Positions 8,136 through 16,435 of a stretch of DNA of 64,000 nt are shown piece after piece. The stretch covers positions 1,054,001-1,118,000 of the forward strand of contig NZ_JBLZUR010000002.1 in NCBI RefSeq assembly GCF_048565625.1, written 5' to 3'. This stretch comes from JBLZUR01 sp048565625. GTDB lineage: Bacteria > Pseudomonadota > Alphaproteobacteria > Sphingomonadales > Sphingomonadaceae. The first letter of the stretch is position 1, and each line of letters opens with the position of its first letter. The translations under genes were made by a program, and so were the position numbers. Below the pieces are notes generated by a model, which was given only the letters and a program-made list of their open reading frames with translations, had not been told where the DNA came from and ran no database searches.

Positions 8136-9362
8136 GGAGCGGCCACCTTTCAGATTATTTTCGCCAGGTCGCTTGGAAGCGACTGACCGCGGTTGACGCG
8201 GATCAGCATCGTTCTCATCAACACGAGTTCGGGGGTGTGGGCGCACTACGCACCATGCTTGGCGAGGAAGATCGCCGGAATATTCGAACCACATTCATTT
8301 ATCTGGCCGACGACGATCCAGAGCCGCTGAGAGAGCAGGCGTGGCTCAGCTGGTACGACACGCGCCGAAAGCAGAGCCATCGCGGTCCGGAGTATCGCCT
8401 GTATTTTCCGGACACGGTCGTTTCAGACAATGCAACCGAGGGCGACCTCCTCATCATTGGAGTGCGGCCGGACGATTCGCTCATGGCCATCATCGCAGAG
8501 GGCGGATCGACGATCGCTGGCCAGCTGCTTTGGCTCTTCGGCGTGGACCATGCTCACCCGGGCTATTCGGTGAAGGGCGAGATTGAAACCAACCAACTCC
8601 GCTTGGAATTCGCTTCGCGTTTCATCCTCGAAGAGCTCGGTGTGGATGTCGAGTCCGCTGACGATGACTACCTCGATCAGATGAATAAGCGCTTTGGCTC
8701 CAGCTTTCCCGGCACCCGAGAATTTTCTAATTATACGCGCGAAACGCTTGGCGATCTCGATATCAAGGGCGACCCTGACGGAGCGCTGATGGCGCTAGTG
8801 GAACGCGAGGAGGTATTGTTCCGCACATTCGAGCGTCACCTTATCGGCGACCAGCTCCAGGAAGGTTTTGACGAAGTCGACGAATTCGTAAGGTTCAGCC
8901 TCTCGGTCCAGAACCGTCGCAAAAAGCGCATGGGTACGGCGTTAGAGAACCATCTTGAATATATGTTTCAGGAGTTGGGAATCAGGGCAGACCGCAATCC
9001 GGTCACAGAGGGCAAGTCAAAGCCGGATTTCATATTCCCCGGCATTACAGAATATCATGATCCCGCATTTGAGACCCAACGGCTGACAATGCTGGGGGTA
9101 AAGAGCACCTGCAAGGATCGCTGGAGGCAGGTGCTATCCGAGGCAGACCGCATTCCAGACAAGCATTCTGTTGACTCTCGAGCCCTCGATCAGTCTGGCC
9201 CAGACCGACGAAATGCGCCGGCAGCGGCTCCAGCTGGTCCTGCCCTCTCGATTGCACCGCACTTACGCGCAGAGCCAGCAGTCATGGCTCTTGTCCATTT
9301 CGAAATTGGTTGAGCTTCTTCACGACCGGGACAGCATCGCCCGCAGTTCTTCGACCGAATAG
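8132..9362 (+). pseudogene. EcoRII-family type II restriction endonuclease, frameshifted
   Basis: The GTG start overlaps the vsr stop. Residues 1-345 align with an EcoRII-type enzyme: an N-terminal region with SHQHEFGGV and WYDTRR...EYRLYF (probably an EcoRII-N/B3-like domain) and the C-terminal nuclease core with KPDFIF (Asp299) and GVKSTCKDRW (Lys324). Directly after DKH345 the frame breaks: an extra T at 9166-9167 sends reading into an unrelated tail that ends at 9313. The next frame continues the family sequence (LLTLEPSISLAQTDEMRR, then LQLVLPSRLH) to 9362. The restored protein would have 409 residues; EcoRII has 404. The catalytic core is retained but about 64 C-terminal residues are lost, so activity is doubtful. 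A sequencing error is possible. Confidence 0.85.
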
Positions 9363-10168
9363 GGCGGTGCGCGTCGATGGGCGACGCTGTGGCAGTTTGG
9401 GCAGAGCGGCGCAAGATCGTCCCGCGGATTGATGATGTAGTCGGGGCCTAGCTCAGAAACCGGCGTTAGGTGATGGACTTCGATCAGCCCGGCGGCGGCG
9501 TCGCCGTAAAGGATGTCCAACTGCAGATCGCAGGCCTTGCAAGCATAGCCGTGGATGGCAAGGGCTGCAGCGCGGTTGCGCCGGTCGCGTTCGTAGCGGT
9601 TGACCTCGATCCGAGTTTTGGCGCCTTCGGGAAGACCCTCGGCATCGGCCTCTGGAATGTCCTCTTCGTGCGGTTCTAGGGGGAGCAAGGCGAGAACGGC
9701 AGCCGCAATCCGCGCCGTCCACTGCTCAATCAGACGGCTGTCGCCCTCTTCGTCGCCCTCATTGATTGCCAGCATGCCTCGACGGACGACAAGCCCCATG
9801 CTGCGCCAAGGCGACGACCATGCTGCCGGGCCGTCAGCCGCGACCGCACCACCGTTGACCGTGAAATCAACTTCCGCACCATCGGACCGGCATTTCTCCA
9901 GAACGGCTGAGAAGGTCGCGCGTCCTGTCTCATCGGCAGCGCCCATTGCCTCGACAAGAGCGCCGGCGAAGGTGCCGGGCAGGAGTTGGACATCGAGACG
10001 GCGCCAGCCCACCGTTGCGCGGATCGCAAAGGTGTTGGCCTTGGGATGGCCGGCAGGATGTAGCTCCAGCCAGCGCCGGCCCTCGCCATCGCGGCCCTCG
10101 CTCCCCTCGAAATCCAGCCCGGCCTCGGCCGATACCCGGCGGGCCAGCGTGTGCGGATCAGGCGACAT
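9320..10168 (-). CDS. HNH endonuclease (McrA-like C-terminal domain)
   Basis: A 282-residue protein. The first ~200 residues are an unrecognised domain; the C terminus is a zinc-finger HNH nuclease with CKACD, VEVHHLTPVSE-type His-His (here IEVHHLTPVSEL), NPRDDLAPLCPNCHSVAH. HNH proteins of this type cut DNA, often modified DNA. It is the last gene of a minus-strand operon and its start overlaps the GHKL ATPase stop by 11 bases. Its 3' end overlaps the end of the EcoRII-like gene tail to tail by 43 bases. In the operon it is the likely effector nuclease, with the ATPases as sensors; this role is inferred. Confidence 0.82.
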   Translation of the reverse strand: MSPDPHTLARRVSAEAGLDFEGSEGRDGEGRRWLELHPAGHPKANTFAIRATVGWRRLDVQLLPGTFAGALVEAMGAADETGRATFSAVLEKCRSDGAEVDFTVNGGAVAADGPAAWSSPWRSMGLVVRRGMLAINEGDEEGDSRLIEQWTARIAAAVLALLPLEPHEEDIPEADAEGLPEGAKTRIEVNRYERDRRNRAAALAIHGYACKACDLQLDILYGDAAAGLIEVHHLTPVSELGPDYIINPRDDLAPLCPNCHSVAHRRAPPYSVEELRAMLSRS

Positions 10169-11765
10169 CCTTCTCGATCTCTGGATCCGGCAGCGTTTCG
10201 ACCAGCTTCTCTAGAATGCGCGAAACCTCATAGCGCAGATCGCGGAATAGCTCGTTGGTGTTGTCGCGGACCGTCGAGTGCTCGGCCACGCAGAGCGCCC
10301 ACAACAGGGAATCGAGACCCTGCATGGTGACGCTTTTCGAGAGGTTCGGGACATACACCTTGCTGTAATAGGGATGGCTCGTGTTGATCTGCACAGCGCG
10401 ATGCTGCTCGATCATGACTGGCTGGAACAGCAGGCCGTTGGTGATCCCGTCGACCGGCTGCACGAAGACCTCCCCTGGTCGCTGAGCCTCGGCCATCGGC
10501 AGCTTTAGCCGGAACTTGCCGTGCTGGTTCTTGATGACAACCTCGCCCGTATTGGGGTCGGCGACGTTGACCTCGGCCCCCCCGGCGTCGGCCTCGCGGT
10601 TGCGGATATTGTTGTTGGAGTTGTCGTGCGCACCCTCGCTCTTCTTGGCGATCTTTTTTTGCTCGCCCTCGCGCCGCCGGCGATTCGCCTCGCGGCGCGG
10701 CGCGGGCAGAAACTGATCCTCCAGCCATTGCGCCAAATCTTCGTTGAGGATGATCTGCGACTTCTTGATATCGAGATGAAACGCATCATCGAGCTTATTG
10801 TCGAAGGAAAATTCAACGCGGATCAGGTTGTAGTGCGGTTCTCTGCGATAAATTCCGAGCCAGTCGGCCGCGTGAATCAGGCGCTCCTCGCGGTAGATGT
10901 AGATGCCCTGAGTATCGTTCCCGACCCGGGCTAAGGCCGCCGCCTCCTTGGACGGGAACTCCTCCTCGCGGGGCAGGATATAGGCCTTGACCGTGAACTC
11001 GGCCGTGCTGCCATCAGCCAGCTCGGCCGGCACGGTCTGTTGCGCCACTAGCTCCGAATAATGCCGCTGGAATGGGTCCCAAGCCTCGACAGGCTTGCCG
11101 TTCAGCTCGATCTCGACATGTGGCGCCCGCTTGTCCTTGGCGTCGAGAAACCGCTGATAGATCATGCCAAGATGCTGGCGGAGGTCATCCTCCTTCGACT
11201 GCAGGGCCTTCTTCGCCCACCCTGCCTTCTTGTCCTCGAAATCCTTGACGAGCCGGTCGACCTGTTCCCAGAGAACGACGGTGCCGGCGCGGCCCGCGGC
11301 CACGATGTCTAGCTGTTCGACCGCCTCGGGGTCGCAATCGGCTGTGAGCAGCAGCTCCCACGACTTCGCCTCGGCAACATGGTTCAGGTCCCACGTCGCC
11401 ATCAGGGGCGCCGTGTTCCCATCGGGCCGGGAAATTACCGAAAGCCGCTTGCAGAACGCGGTAGATGCCGTTTTCAGGCCAAGGCCATACTTGCCGAGGC
11501 TGGCCGCGCTTGGCCGCGCGGCGGAGCCGTACTGCATCGCGTTGATGAGGCCCTGCCGGTTCATGCCATCGCCATTATCGACGATCAGCAGCCTGATCTT
11601 CCGCTGCATGTCGGCGCTGAGCCAGAGCTGGACCTTCGTGGCATGCGCGGCGATTGAGTTGTCAACGATATCGGCTACGGCGGTATTGAACTCGTAGCCT
11701 GTGTCGCGCAGGCCCTCGATCATCCGCTCCGGATTGGGCGGCAGGTTGATTGGCTCGATTGTCAT
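10158..11765 (-). CDS. GHKL ATPase, MORC/MutL-like, R-M associated
   Basis: A 535-residue protein starting at the ATG preceded by AAGGGGGAA. GHKL motifs are AVADIVDNSIAA (Asp instead of the usual Glu before the Asn box), DNGDGM and GKYGLGLKTAS, followed by an S5-like domain and a charged, asparagine-rich linker around 370-410. Families related to MutL and MORC occur in prokaryotic restriction-modification neighbourhoods, where they are thought to form ATP-driven clamps or loops on DNA. It sits between an EcoRII-N protein and an HNH nuclease gene in one operon. An upstream in-frame ATG at 11828 lies within the preceding gene and has no better ribosome site. Confidence 0.82.
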   Translation of the reverse strand: MTIEPINLPPNPERMIEGLRDTGYEFNTAVADIVDNSIAAHATKVQLWLSADMQRKIRLLIVDNGDGMNRQGLINAMQYGSAARPSAASLGKYGLGLKTASTAFCKRLSVISRPDGNTAPLMATWDLNHVAEAKSWELLLTADCDPEAVEQLDIVAAGRAGTVVLWEQVDRLVKDFEDKKAGWAKKALQSKEDDLRQHLGMIYQRFLDAKDKRAPHVEIELNGKPVEAWDPFQRHYSELVAQQTVPAELADGSTAEFTVKAYILPREEEFPSKEAAALARVGNDTQGIYIYREERLIHAADWLGIYRREPHYNLIRVEFSFDNKLDDAFHLDIKKSQIILNEDLAQWLEDQFLPAPRREANRRRREGEQKKIAKKSEGAHDNSNNNIRNREADAGGAEVNVADPNTGEVVIKNQHGKFRLKLPMAEAQRPGEVFVQPVDGITNGLLFQPVMIEQHRAVQINTSHPYYSKVYVPNLSKSVTMQGLDSLLWALCVAEHSTVRDNTNELFRDLRYEVSRILEKLVETLPDPEIEKDVA

Positions 11766-11775
11766 GGTTCCCCCT

Positions 11776-12192
11776 TTAAATCTGGACGACGCGCCAGCCC
11801 GATCCGAGCTTGAGGACGCCTGCCTCATTCAATGCAGCCTGCCGCTGCCGGCGATGCGAGATCATGTAGCGGTCGCCGTCATGGGACAGCACCACCTCAT
11901 CCCCGACGACCAGCCCGGCCTGCCGGATGTATTTGGTCATTCGGGTCAGCCTATACTCATTGCGGGTGCCCTCAAAGAACTTGCCGTTGTAGTAGATGAA
12001 AGCAAATTCCCAGAACGTTCCGCTGCTGTCGAGAAAGCGCAGGTGGCAGCGCGGATTGTGTTGCGAGGCATCGAGCTTCGGGAAAAAGGACAGGATGTCT
12101 TCTTCCTTGGGAACGAGGATGCCTGCCTGATGGCCGCCCGTCTCGCCCGTGTCGTTCTTGCTCAGGAGCTTGGCGATACTGCGCTTGGTCAT
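11776..12192 (-). CDS. Stand-alone EcoRII N-terminal (B3-like) effector-DNA-binding domain
   Basis: A 138-residue protein that is essentially one EcoRII-N domain: NDTGETGGHQAGILVP near the N terminus and IYYNGKFFEGTRNEYRLTR in the middle match the corresponding NDTGATGGHQ and IYYN...TRNEKRIT stretches of the EcoRII effector domain. In EcoRII this pseudobarrel domain binds a second CCWGG site and controls cleavage by the catalytic domain. Here it is a separate polypeptide with its ATG immediately after the SNF2 stop codon. It probably gives the SNF2/GHKL/HNH operon its sequence recognition; that is inference. The match to the EcoRII-N signature is clear. Confidence 0.82.
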   Translation of the reverse strand: MTKRSIAKLLSKNDTGETGGHQAGILVPKEEDILSFFPKLDASQHNPRCHLRFLDSSGTFWEFAFIYYNGKFFEGTRNEYRLTRMTKYIRQAGLVVGDEVVLSHDGDRYMISHRRQRQAALNEAGVLKLGSGWRVVQI

Positions 12193-14157
12193 TCAGGTTC
12201 CCTGCTTCGCAAGTGGTGATCGGCCTAAGGCCGCCACGATGTCGGCATAATCGTCGTCGCCGCCCTCCACGCCGATTACGGCCGTGCCGGAGATCGCGCG
12301 CTTGCGCGTCAGGCGCTCGTCGATCACGTCCTCGACTGTATTGGCGACGAGCAGCCGGTGGATCGTCACGGGGAGCTCCTGCCCGCGCCGGTGCGCACGG
12401 GCTGAAGCCTGGTCCTCAAGGGCCGGGTTCCATTCCGGATTGTAGTGGATGACGTGGTTAGCGGCAGTGATGTTAAGCCCCGACCCACCTGCCCGCGGGT
12501 TCAGGATCAAGGCCGCTCCGCCCTTCACGGCGCTGAATGCGTCGATCAGCGGCTGGCGTGCGTCGATCGCTAGGCGACCGTCAATAATGCCGGTGAAGGC
12601 ATTGTGCCGGCGCGCGATATACTGCGCGATCAGGTCGGCCATACCGGTGAAGGAGGTGAAGATGATGACTTTCTCGCCGAGGGCGAAGATCTCCTCGACC
12701 AGTTCGTTAAGCCGACGGAATTTCGAGAAGTCCATCGGATCGCCTGTGTGGCGATCGCTGTCGATAAGGGCCGGATGCGCGCAGAAGCGGCGCATCGCGG
12801 TTAGGGCGACGAGGGTTGCTGCGGCGCCATACTCGACCGCGATGCGGTCGCGCAGCTCGTCATAATGCGCGGCCTCGCCGTCATCCAGCTCGACCACCTG
12901 CGGAATGTCGATGCGCGGAGGCAAGTCCTTGGCAACATCGGCAACACGCCGGCGCAGCATTAGCGGGGAGACAAGCGGCTCCAGCGCGGCCGCGCCGTCG
13001 ACATCATCCTGGAAATGCGTCTGGAAGGTGCCGGCGTCACCGAGGTGTCCGGGCAGCACAAAGTCCATGATCGACCACAGGTCGAGCAGCTTGTTCTCGA
13101 CAGGGGTGCCGGTGACAGCGAGGCCCACCTTGCGCGGCAGGGCCTTGACGGCCTTCGTGCGCTGCGCAGTCGGGTTGCGGATATATTGCGCCTCGTCGAG
13201 AACGATCACCTGCCAGTCGATCATCCCCAGCAGGCTGTTGTCCCGCACAACGCTGTCATAAGAAGTGACGACGACATCATAGCCCTGCAGGTCCGCCGGC
13301 CGACCTGTGCGATCGGGACCGTGATGCTTCAGCACCTTTAGGTCGGGAGCAAACTTTCCTATCTCCCGCCGCCAGTTTTCAAGCAGCGAGCCGGGCGCCG
13401 CAATCAGCGCCGGGTGCAGCGGTCCCGAGCCGCAATCGCGCAGGGCGCTGATGATCTGGAGCGTTTTGCCCAGCCCCATCTCGTCGGCCAATAGCCCGCC
13501 GACCTGTTCTGACAGCAGGAACTTGAGCCAGCGCCAGCCCGACGCTTGGTAGGGGTAGAGGGTGGCATGCACGCCCTCCGGCAACTCCTCGCCGTCCGGC
13601 GCGAAAGCCAAGGGCGATATATTGCGGTCGGCAAGCTTGTCCTCAATCAGGCCGCTGGCGGTGGCCTTCCTGATCGCAAGGAACGACCGGAGCGATCCGG
13701 CCCGGCCGAGCGACGCGCCGGAGGATTCCAGCATGGCCATGATGTCGGCGCTCTGGTCCGGCTCGACCGGATACCAGACGCCATCCGCAACGACATGGCC
13801 GCGCGCCAGATCATCCTGCTGCAGCGCGATCGTTTTGCCGCGGCAGGACCCAGAAAGCGAAAAGACCGGAACGCCATCTCCTTGGGAGTCGTCAATCACG
13901 ACAAGAGGATCGAGCGGATAGCGAGACGGACGCAGTCCCTCCACCTGCGCAGGAATCCAGTCCTCGCTCGGCTTTTTTTCAATCAGCGCACGATAGACTT
14001 CGTCGACCTTCGATACGCGGGCGTTGCCCTCTGGATCGAGCAGCCAGAGTTCTCTTCCCCTGATATCCCACGCGCCTTCGCCCATAAACCTTATATGCCA
14101 ACTCTTTAGTGCCGCGTTGCGAGACGAATCGTGCTTTGATCTGCAGTGGCCCCTCAT
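12193..14157 (-). CDS. SNF2/SWI2-family DNA-dependent ATPase
   Basis: A 654-residue superfamily 2 translocase. The N-terminal ~200 residues are unrecognised. The SNF2 core has Walker A LLADEMGLGKTLQ, motif II VLDEAQYIRN, motif III AVTGTPVENKLLDLW, and motifs V-VI with NPRAGGSGLNITAANHVIHYNPEWNP and QASARAHRRGQ. SNF2 proteins move along double-stranded DNA. It is the first gene of the operon; the ATG is preceded by AAGGTG. Next to an EcoRII-N protein, a GHKL ATPase and an HNH nuclease it looks like the motor of a restriction-type defence machine. The ATG at 14085 is an alternative start. Confidence 0.9.
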   Translation of the reverse strand: MRGHCRSKHDSSRNAALKSWHIRFMGEGAWDIRGRELWLLDPEGNARVSKVDEVYRALIEKKPSEDWIPAQVEGLRPSRYPLDPLVVIDDSQGDGVPVFSLSGSCRGKTIALQQDDLARGHVVADGVWYPVEPDQSADIMAMLESSGASLGRAGSLRSFLAIRKATASGLIEDKLADRNISPLAFAPDGEELPEGVHATLYPYQASGWRWLKFLLSEQVGGLLADEMGLGKTLQIISALRDCGSGPLHPALIAAPGSLLENWRREIGKFAPDLKVLKHHGPDRTGRPADLQGYDVVVTSYDSVVRDNSLLGMIDWQVIVLDEAQYIRNPTAQRTKAVKALPRKVGLAVTGTPVENKLLDLWSIMDFVLPGHLGDAGTFQTHFQDDVDGAAALEPLVSPLMLRRRVADVAKDLPPRIDIPQVVELDDGEAAHYDELRDRIAVEYGAAATLVALTAMRRFCAHPALIDSDRHTGDPMDFSKFRRLNELVEEIFALGEKVIIFTSFTGMADLIAQYIARRHNAFTGIIDGRLAIDARQPLIDAFSAVKGGAALILNPRAGGSGLNITAANHVIHYNPEWNPALEDQASARAHRRGQELPVTIHRLLVANTVEDVIDERLTRKRAISGTAVIGVEGGDDDYADIVAALGRSPLAKQGT

Positions 14158-14272
14158 TCAGCACCTTATGAGATTTGGCTGAGGTTGGCAGTCAGTTTTG
14201 CTTCCGCGTTACGATTTCGCTTGGGCCGGCGGGGCAGTGTGCAGGATCTCGATGGCCAGCTTGACCGCCATG

Positions 14273-14620
14273 CTAGCCGCAACTCACCTTGACGACACGC
14301 CGCGTACCCGCGTCGAAGTCGATGTTCAGGCGATCCGCCCTGTAGTCCTCGGTTCGGGCGCAGGCCGTGCAAACCACACGCCGGTTTTCACCGTGCGAAG
14401 CCACAGGCAGGCTGTCGACCGACCGGCCGACCCAGCTTTGACGCTCCGCAGCTCGGCATTGGTCGGGTATGGGCGCATCGGCCGAGGCGGTTTCTGTCGG
14501 CGGCGTGGACTCGCGCGTCGCAGAGGCGGCTGGCACCTCTGGCGAGGTCGTGCAGGCGGCCAGAGCCAATAATGCTCCGAACATAATGAGCGTTTCGCGC
14601 ATCTTGCCAAGCCTCGCCAT
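14273..14620 (-). CDS. I78-type peptidase inhibitor lipoprotein (copy 1)
   Basis: A 115-residue secreted protein. The N terminus has a lipoprotein signal (LIMFGALLALAAC, Cys about 23). After a Thr/Ser/Pro-rich linker comes an I78-like domain: DQCRAAERQSWVGRSVDSLP and YRADRLNIDFDAGTRRVVKVSCG, where I78 proteins show DQCGA...LVGQ and YRPERLN...SCG. I78 members inhibit serine proteases in the periplasm. It has an extra CTAC element before the last block. The gene directly follows a related gene with no gap, so both belong to one transcript. The ATG at 14602 is an alternative start that keeps the signal peptide. Confidence 0.68.
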   Translation of the reverse strand: MARLGKMRETLIMFGALLALAACTTSPEVPAASATRESTPPTETASADAPIPDQCRAAERQSWVGRSVDSLPVASHGENRRVVCTACARTEDYRADRLNIDFDAGTRRVVKVSCG

Positions 14621-15160
14621 CTAGCCGCAGGCCACGCTAGCGACCCGACGGGTATTCTCGTCGAATGAAATGTTCAGTCGCTCGCGCCGCAGGTCTGACG
14701 TTTGGGGCGAGGTGGTGGTGCCGATACGCCAGACCGCGTCAACAGGCGGCTTGGGCAGAGACTCGACGGGCTGTCCAACCCAATCCTGACGTTCGGACGC
14801 ACGACACTGGTCGCCGAAATAGTAGGTCCTCGACCCGTCCGTGCTTTCGGCGATCCATATGTTTGGATCCTGCGGATGATTGCGGATCGTCGATCCCTCT
14901 GGCGCCCAATAGGTGAAGGCCGGTGGCGGGTTGGCCTCCATCTTCACCGACGGAGTAGCGAGCGCGACGGAGCGCGATGCCGTGTCCGCGACGGACGCCT
15001 CAGGCTCCGCTGTGCAAGCTCCAACGGTCATCGCACCTAGCAGCAAGCTGCAAGCCGCGCCTCGCGACCGGATCGTGTCGAGTATCAACGACCATGCTGG
15101 TCTGTAATATTCTCGTCGTGCCATGCGATGCTCATGATCGTTGTTCATGTCGTCGTTCAT
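14621..15160 (-). CDS. I78-type peptidase inhibitor lipoprotein (copy 2)
   Basis: A 179-residue protein (start MNDDMNNDHEHRM chosen; the open frame extends further but without coding character). A hydrophobic stretch LLLGAMTVGAC gives a lipobox. A central region reads YWAPEGSTIRNHPQDPNIWI; the C-terminal half has DQCRASERQDWVGQPVESLP and LRRERLNISFDENTRRVASVACG, matching copy 1 and the I78 family. The two genes look like a duplication with different linkers. Periplasmic or surface protease inhibitors are an unusual ICE cargo; protection of the conjugation apparatus or predator/phage proteases are conceivable targets. Confidence 0.65.
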   Translation of the reverse strand: MNDDMNNDHEHRMARREYYRPAWSLILDTIRSRGAACSLLLGAMTVGACTAEPEASVADTASRSVALATPSVKMEANPPPAFTYWAPEGSTIRNHPQDPNIWIAESTDGSRTYYFGDQCRASERQDWVGQPVESLPKPPVDAVWRIGTTTSPQTSDLRRERLNISFDENTRRVASVACG

Positions 15161-15242
15161 AGCGCCGATGACGTCTGGGCACGAGGGTCGTTCAAGACGG
15201 GAGAACTGTTGAGACGATTTGATATTCCCCGCGAACCGAAAA

Positions 15243-15309
15243 GGGGAAGGTCTTCCCCTGCGGCCGAGCCCTGTCTCGGCCGACCCCTTCTGCGGGGCTG
15301 CCGCCCCGC
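15243..15309. repeat. Three tandem GC-rich perfect hairpins
   Basis: Three perfect inverted repeats follow one another: GGGGAA/TTCCCC (15243-15258), CGGCCGAG/CTCGGCCG (15261-15282) and GCGGGGC/GCCCCGC (15292-15309), each with a 4-6 nt loop. They lie between the divergent I78 and ardC genes, just 5' of the structured ardC leader. They could be back-to-back terminators or a structured single-strand element. Confidence 0.7.
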
Positions 15310-15319
15310 AACGCCCCGC

Positions 15320-15401
15320 GAGAGTGAGAGTGCGGACGGGTTTTCCGTGACGGGTTGAAGGCTGGGAGAGTGGCTCCCGGCGCCCGTCGCGGAGATCCGC
15401 G
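15320..15401 (+). promoter_or_regulatory. Structured 5' leader, copy A (in front of ardC)
   Basis: The leader starts with a GAGAG-rich purine stretch and contains CGTGACGGGTTG...GAGAG...GCCCGTCGCGGAG. GACGGG (15349-15354) pairs with CCCGTC (15383-15388), enclosing a second stem GGGAG/CTCCC (15364-15378). It ends 0-10 nt before the ATG. The same sequence and fold recurs before the ParB-like gene. Confidence 0.65.
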
Positions 15402-16340
15402 ATGTCAAAGCAACGCACCACACGCCCCGCGACCGAACGGGTGAGCCTCTATGATGAAATCACGACCAAGATCATCGCCGAACTGGAGGCCGGCCGGCTG
15501 CCCTGGGTCCAGCCGTGGGGCGCGACCGGCGCCAATGCCCCGGTCGGCATGCCGGCCAACGCAGCCACCGGCCGGCTCTATTCGGGGATCAACGTCCTCA
15601 TTCTCTGGGGCGCGGTCATCACCCAAGGCTTCCCCGGCCAGCGCTGGCTCACCTTCCGGCAGGCGCTCGCGCTTGGCGGCAACGTCCGCAAGGGAGAGAA
15701 AGGCACGACGGTCGTCTATGCCGATCGCTTCGTCCCTGACGACGAGAAGCGGCGGGCGCGCGAAACTGGAGAGGATGCCCAAGCCATCCCCTTCCTCAAG
15801 CGCTTCACTGTCTTCAACACCGCGCAGTGCGAGAATCTGCCCGAGGAAGCCGGCGCCGCTGCGACATCGCCGCCCGCCAGCCTGATCGAGCCTCAGGTGG
15901 AGGCGCTGATCGCCGCGACAGGCATCGACTTCCGCATCGGCGGCGCGCGCGCCTATTATCATCCCGCGCTGGACTATGTGCAGGTGCCGCCGCCGCAAGC
16001 CTATTTCGAGCCGATCAACTGGCACCGCACGGCGCTGCACGAACTCGGGCACGCGACAGGGCATGCCTCGAGGGTCGGCCGAGACCTGAGCGGCGGCTTC
16101 GGCACGAAGAAATATGCGTTCGAGGAGTTGGTCGCCGAGATCAACGCCGCATTCTGTTGCGCGACGCTCGGCATCGTGCCGACCGTTCGCCATGCCGACT
16201 ACATAGGTTCGTGGCTCGAAGTGCTTCGCGAGGACAATCGCGCGATCGTCCGCGCCGCCAGCCAGGCGAGCAAGGCGGCCGATTGGTTGCTCGCCCACGC
16301 GCCGGTGGCTGCGGTGGAGCTGGAAAGGCGCGCGGCGTAG
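15402..16340 (+). CDS. ardC: ArdC-like antirestriction protein
   Basis: A 312-residue protein with the ArdC N-terminal single-strand DNA-binding domain (YDEITTKIIAELEAGRLPWVQPW ... GINVLILWGA, TFRQALALGGNVRKGEKGT) and a C-terminal zincin-like domain with HELGHATGH around 210-218. ArdC proteins bind incoming single-stranded DNA and protect conjugating elements from restriction. The gene stands at the head of the maintenance region with its own leader, fitting early expression in the recipient. It is followed by a strong hairpin. Confidence 0.93.
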   Translation: MSKQRTTRPATERVSLYDEITTKIIAELEAGRLPWVQPWGATGANAPVGMPANAATGRLYSGINVLILWGAVITQGFPGQRWLTFRQALALGGNVRKGEKGTTVVYADRFVPDDEKRRARETGEDAQAIPFLKRFTVFNTAQCENLPEEAGAAATSPPASLIEPQVEALIAATGIDFRIGGARAYYHPALDYVQVPPPQAYFEPINWHRTALHELGHATGHASRVGRDLSGGFGTKKYAFEELVAEINAAFCCATLGIVPTVRHADYIGSWLEVLREDNRAIVRAASQASKAADWLLAHAPVAAVELERRAA

Positions 16341-16370
16341 GCCCGATGCGTCCCGCATGTGACGCAAACC

Positions 16371-16412
16371 CGCAAAGGCGTGAAGCCGGATCGTCGGCTT
16401 TACGCCTTTGCG
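16371..16412 (+). terminator. Long hairpin after ardC
   Basis: CGCAAAGGCGT and AAGCCG on the left pair with CGGCTT and ACGCCTTTGCG on the right, with one internal mismatch and a 6-nt loop. It lies 30 nt after the ardC stop. There is no T-run; it may act as a terminator or an mRNA-stabilising stem. Confidence 0.55.
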
Positions 16413-16435
16413 CACCGCCAACCGGCGAGGTGCTA

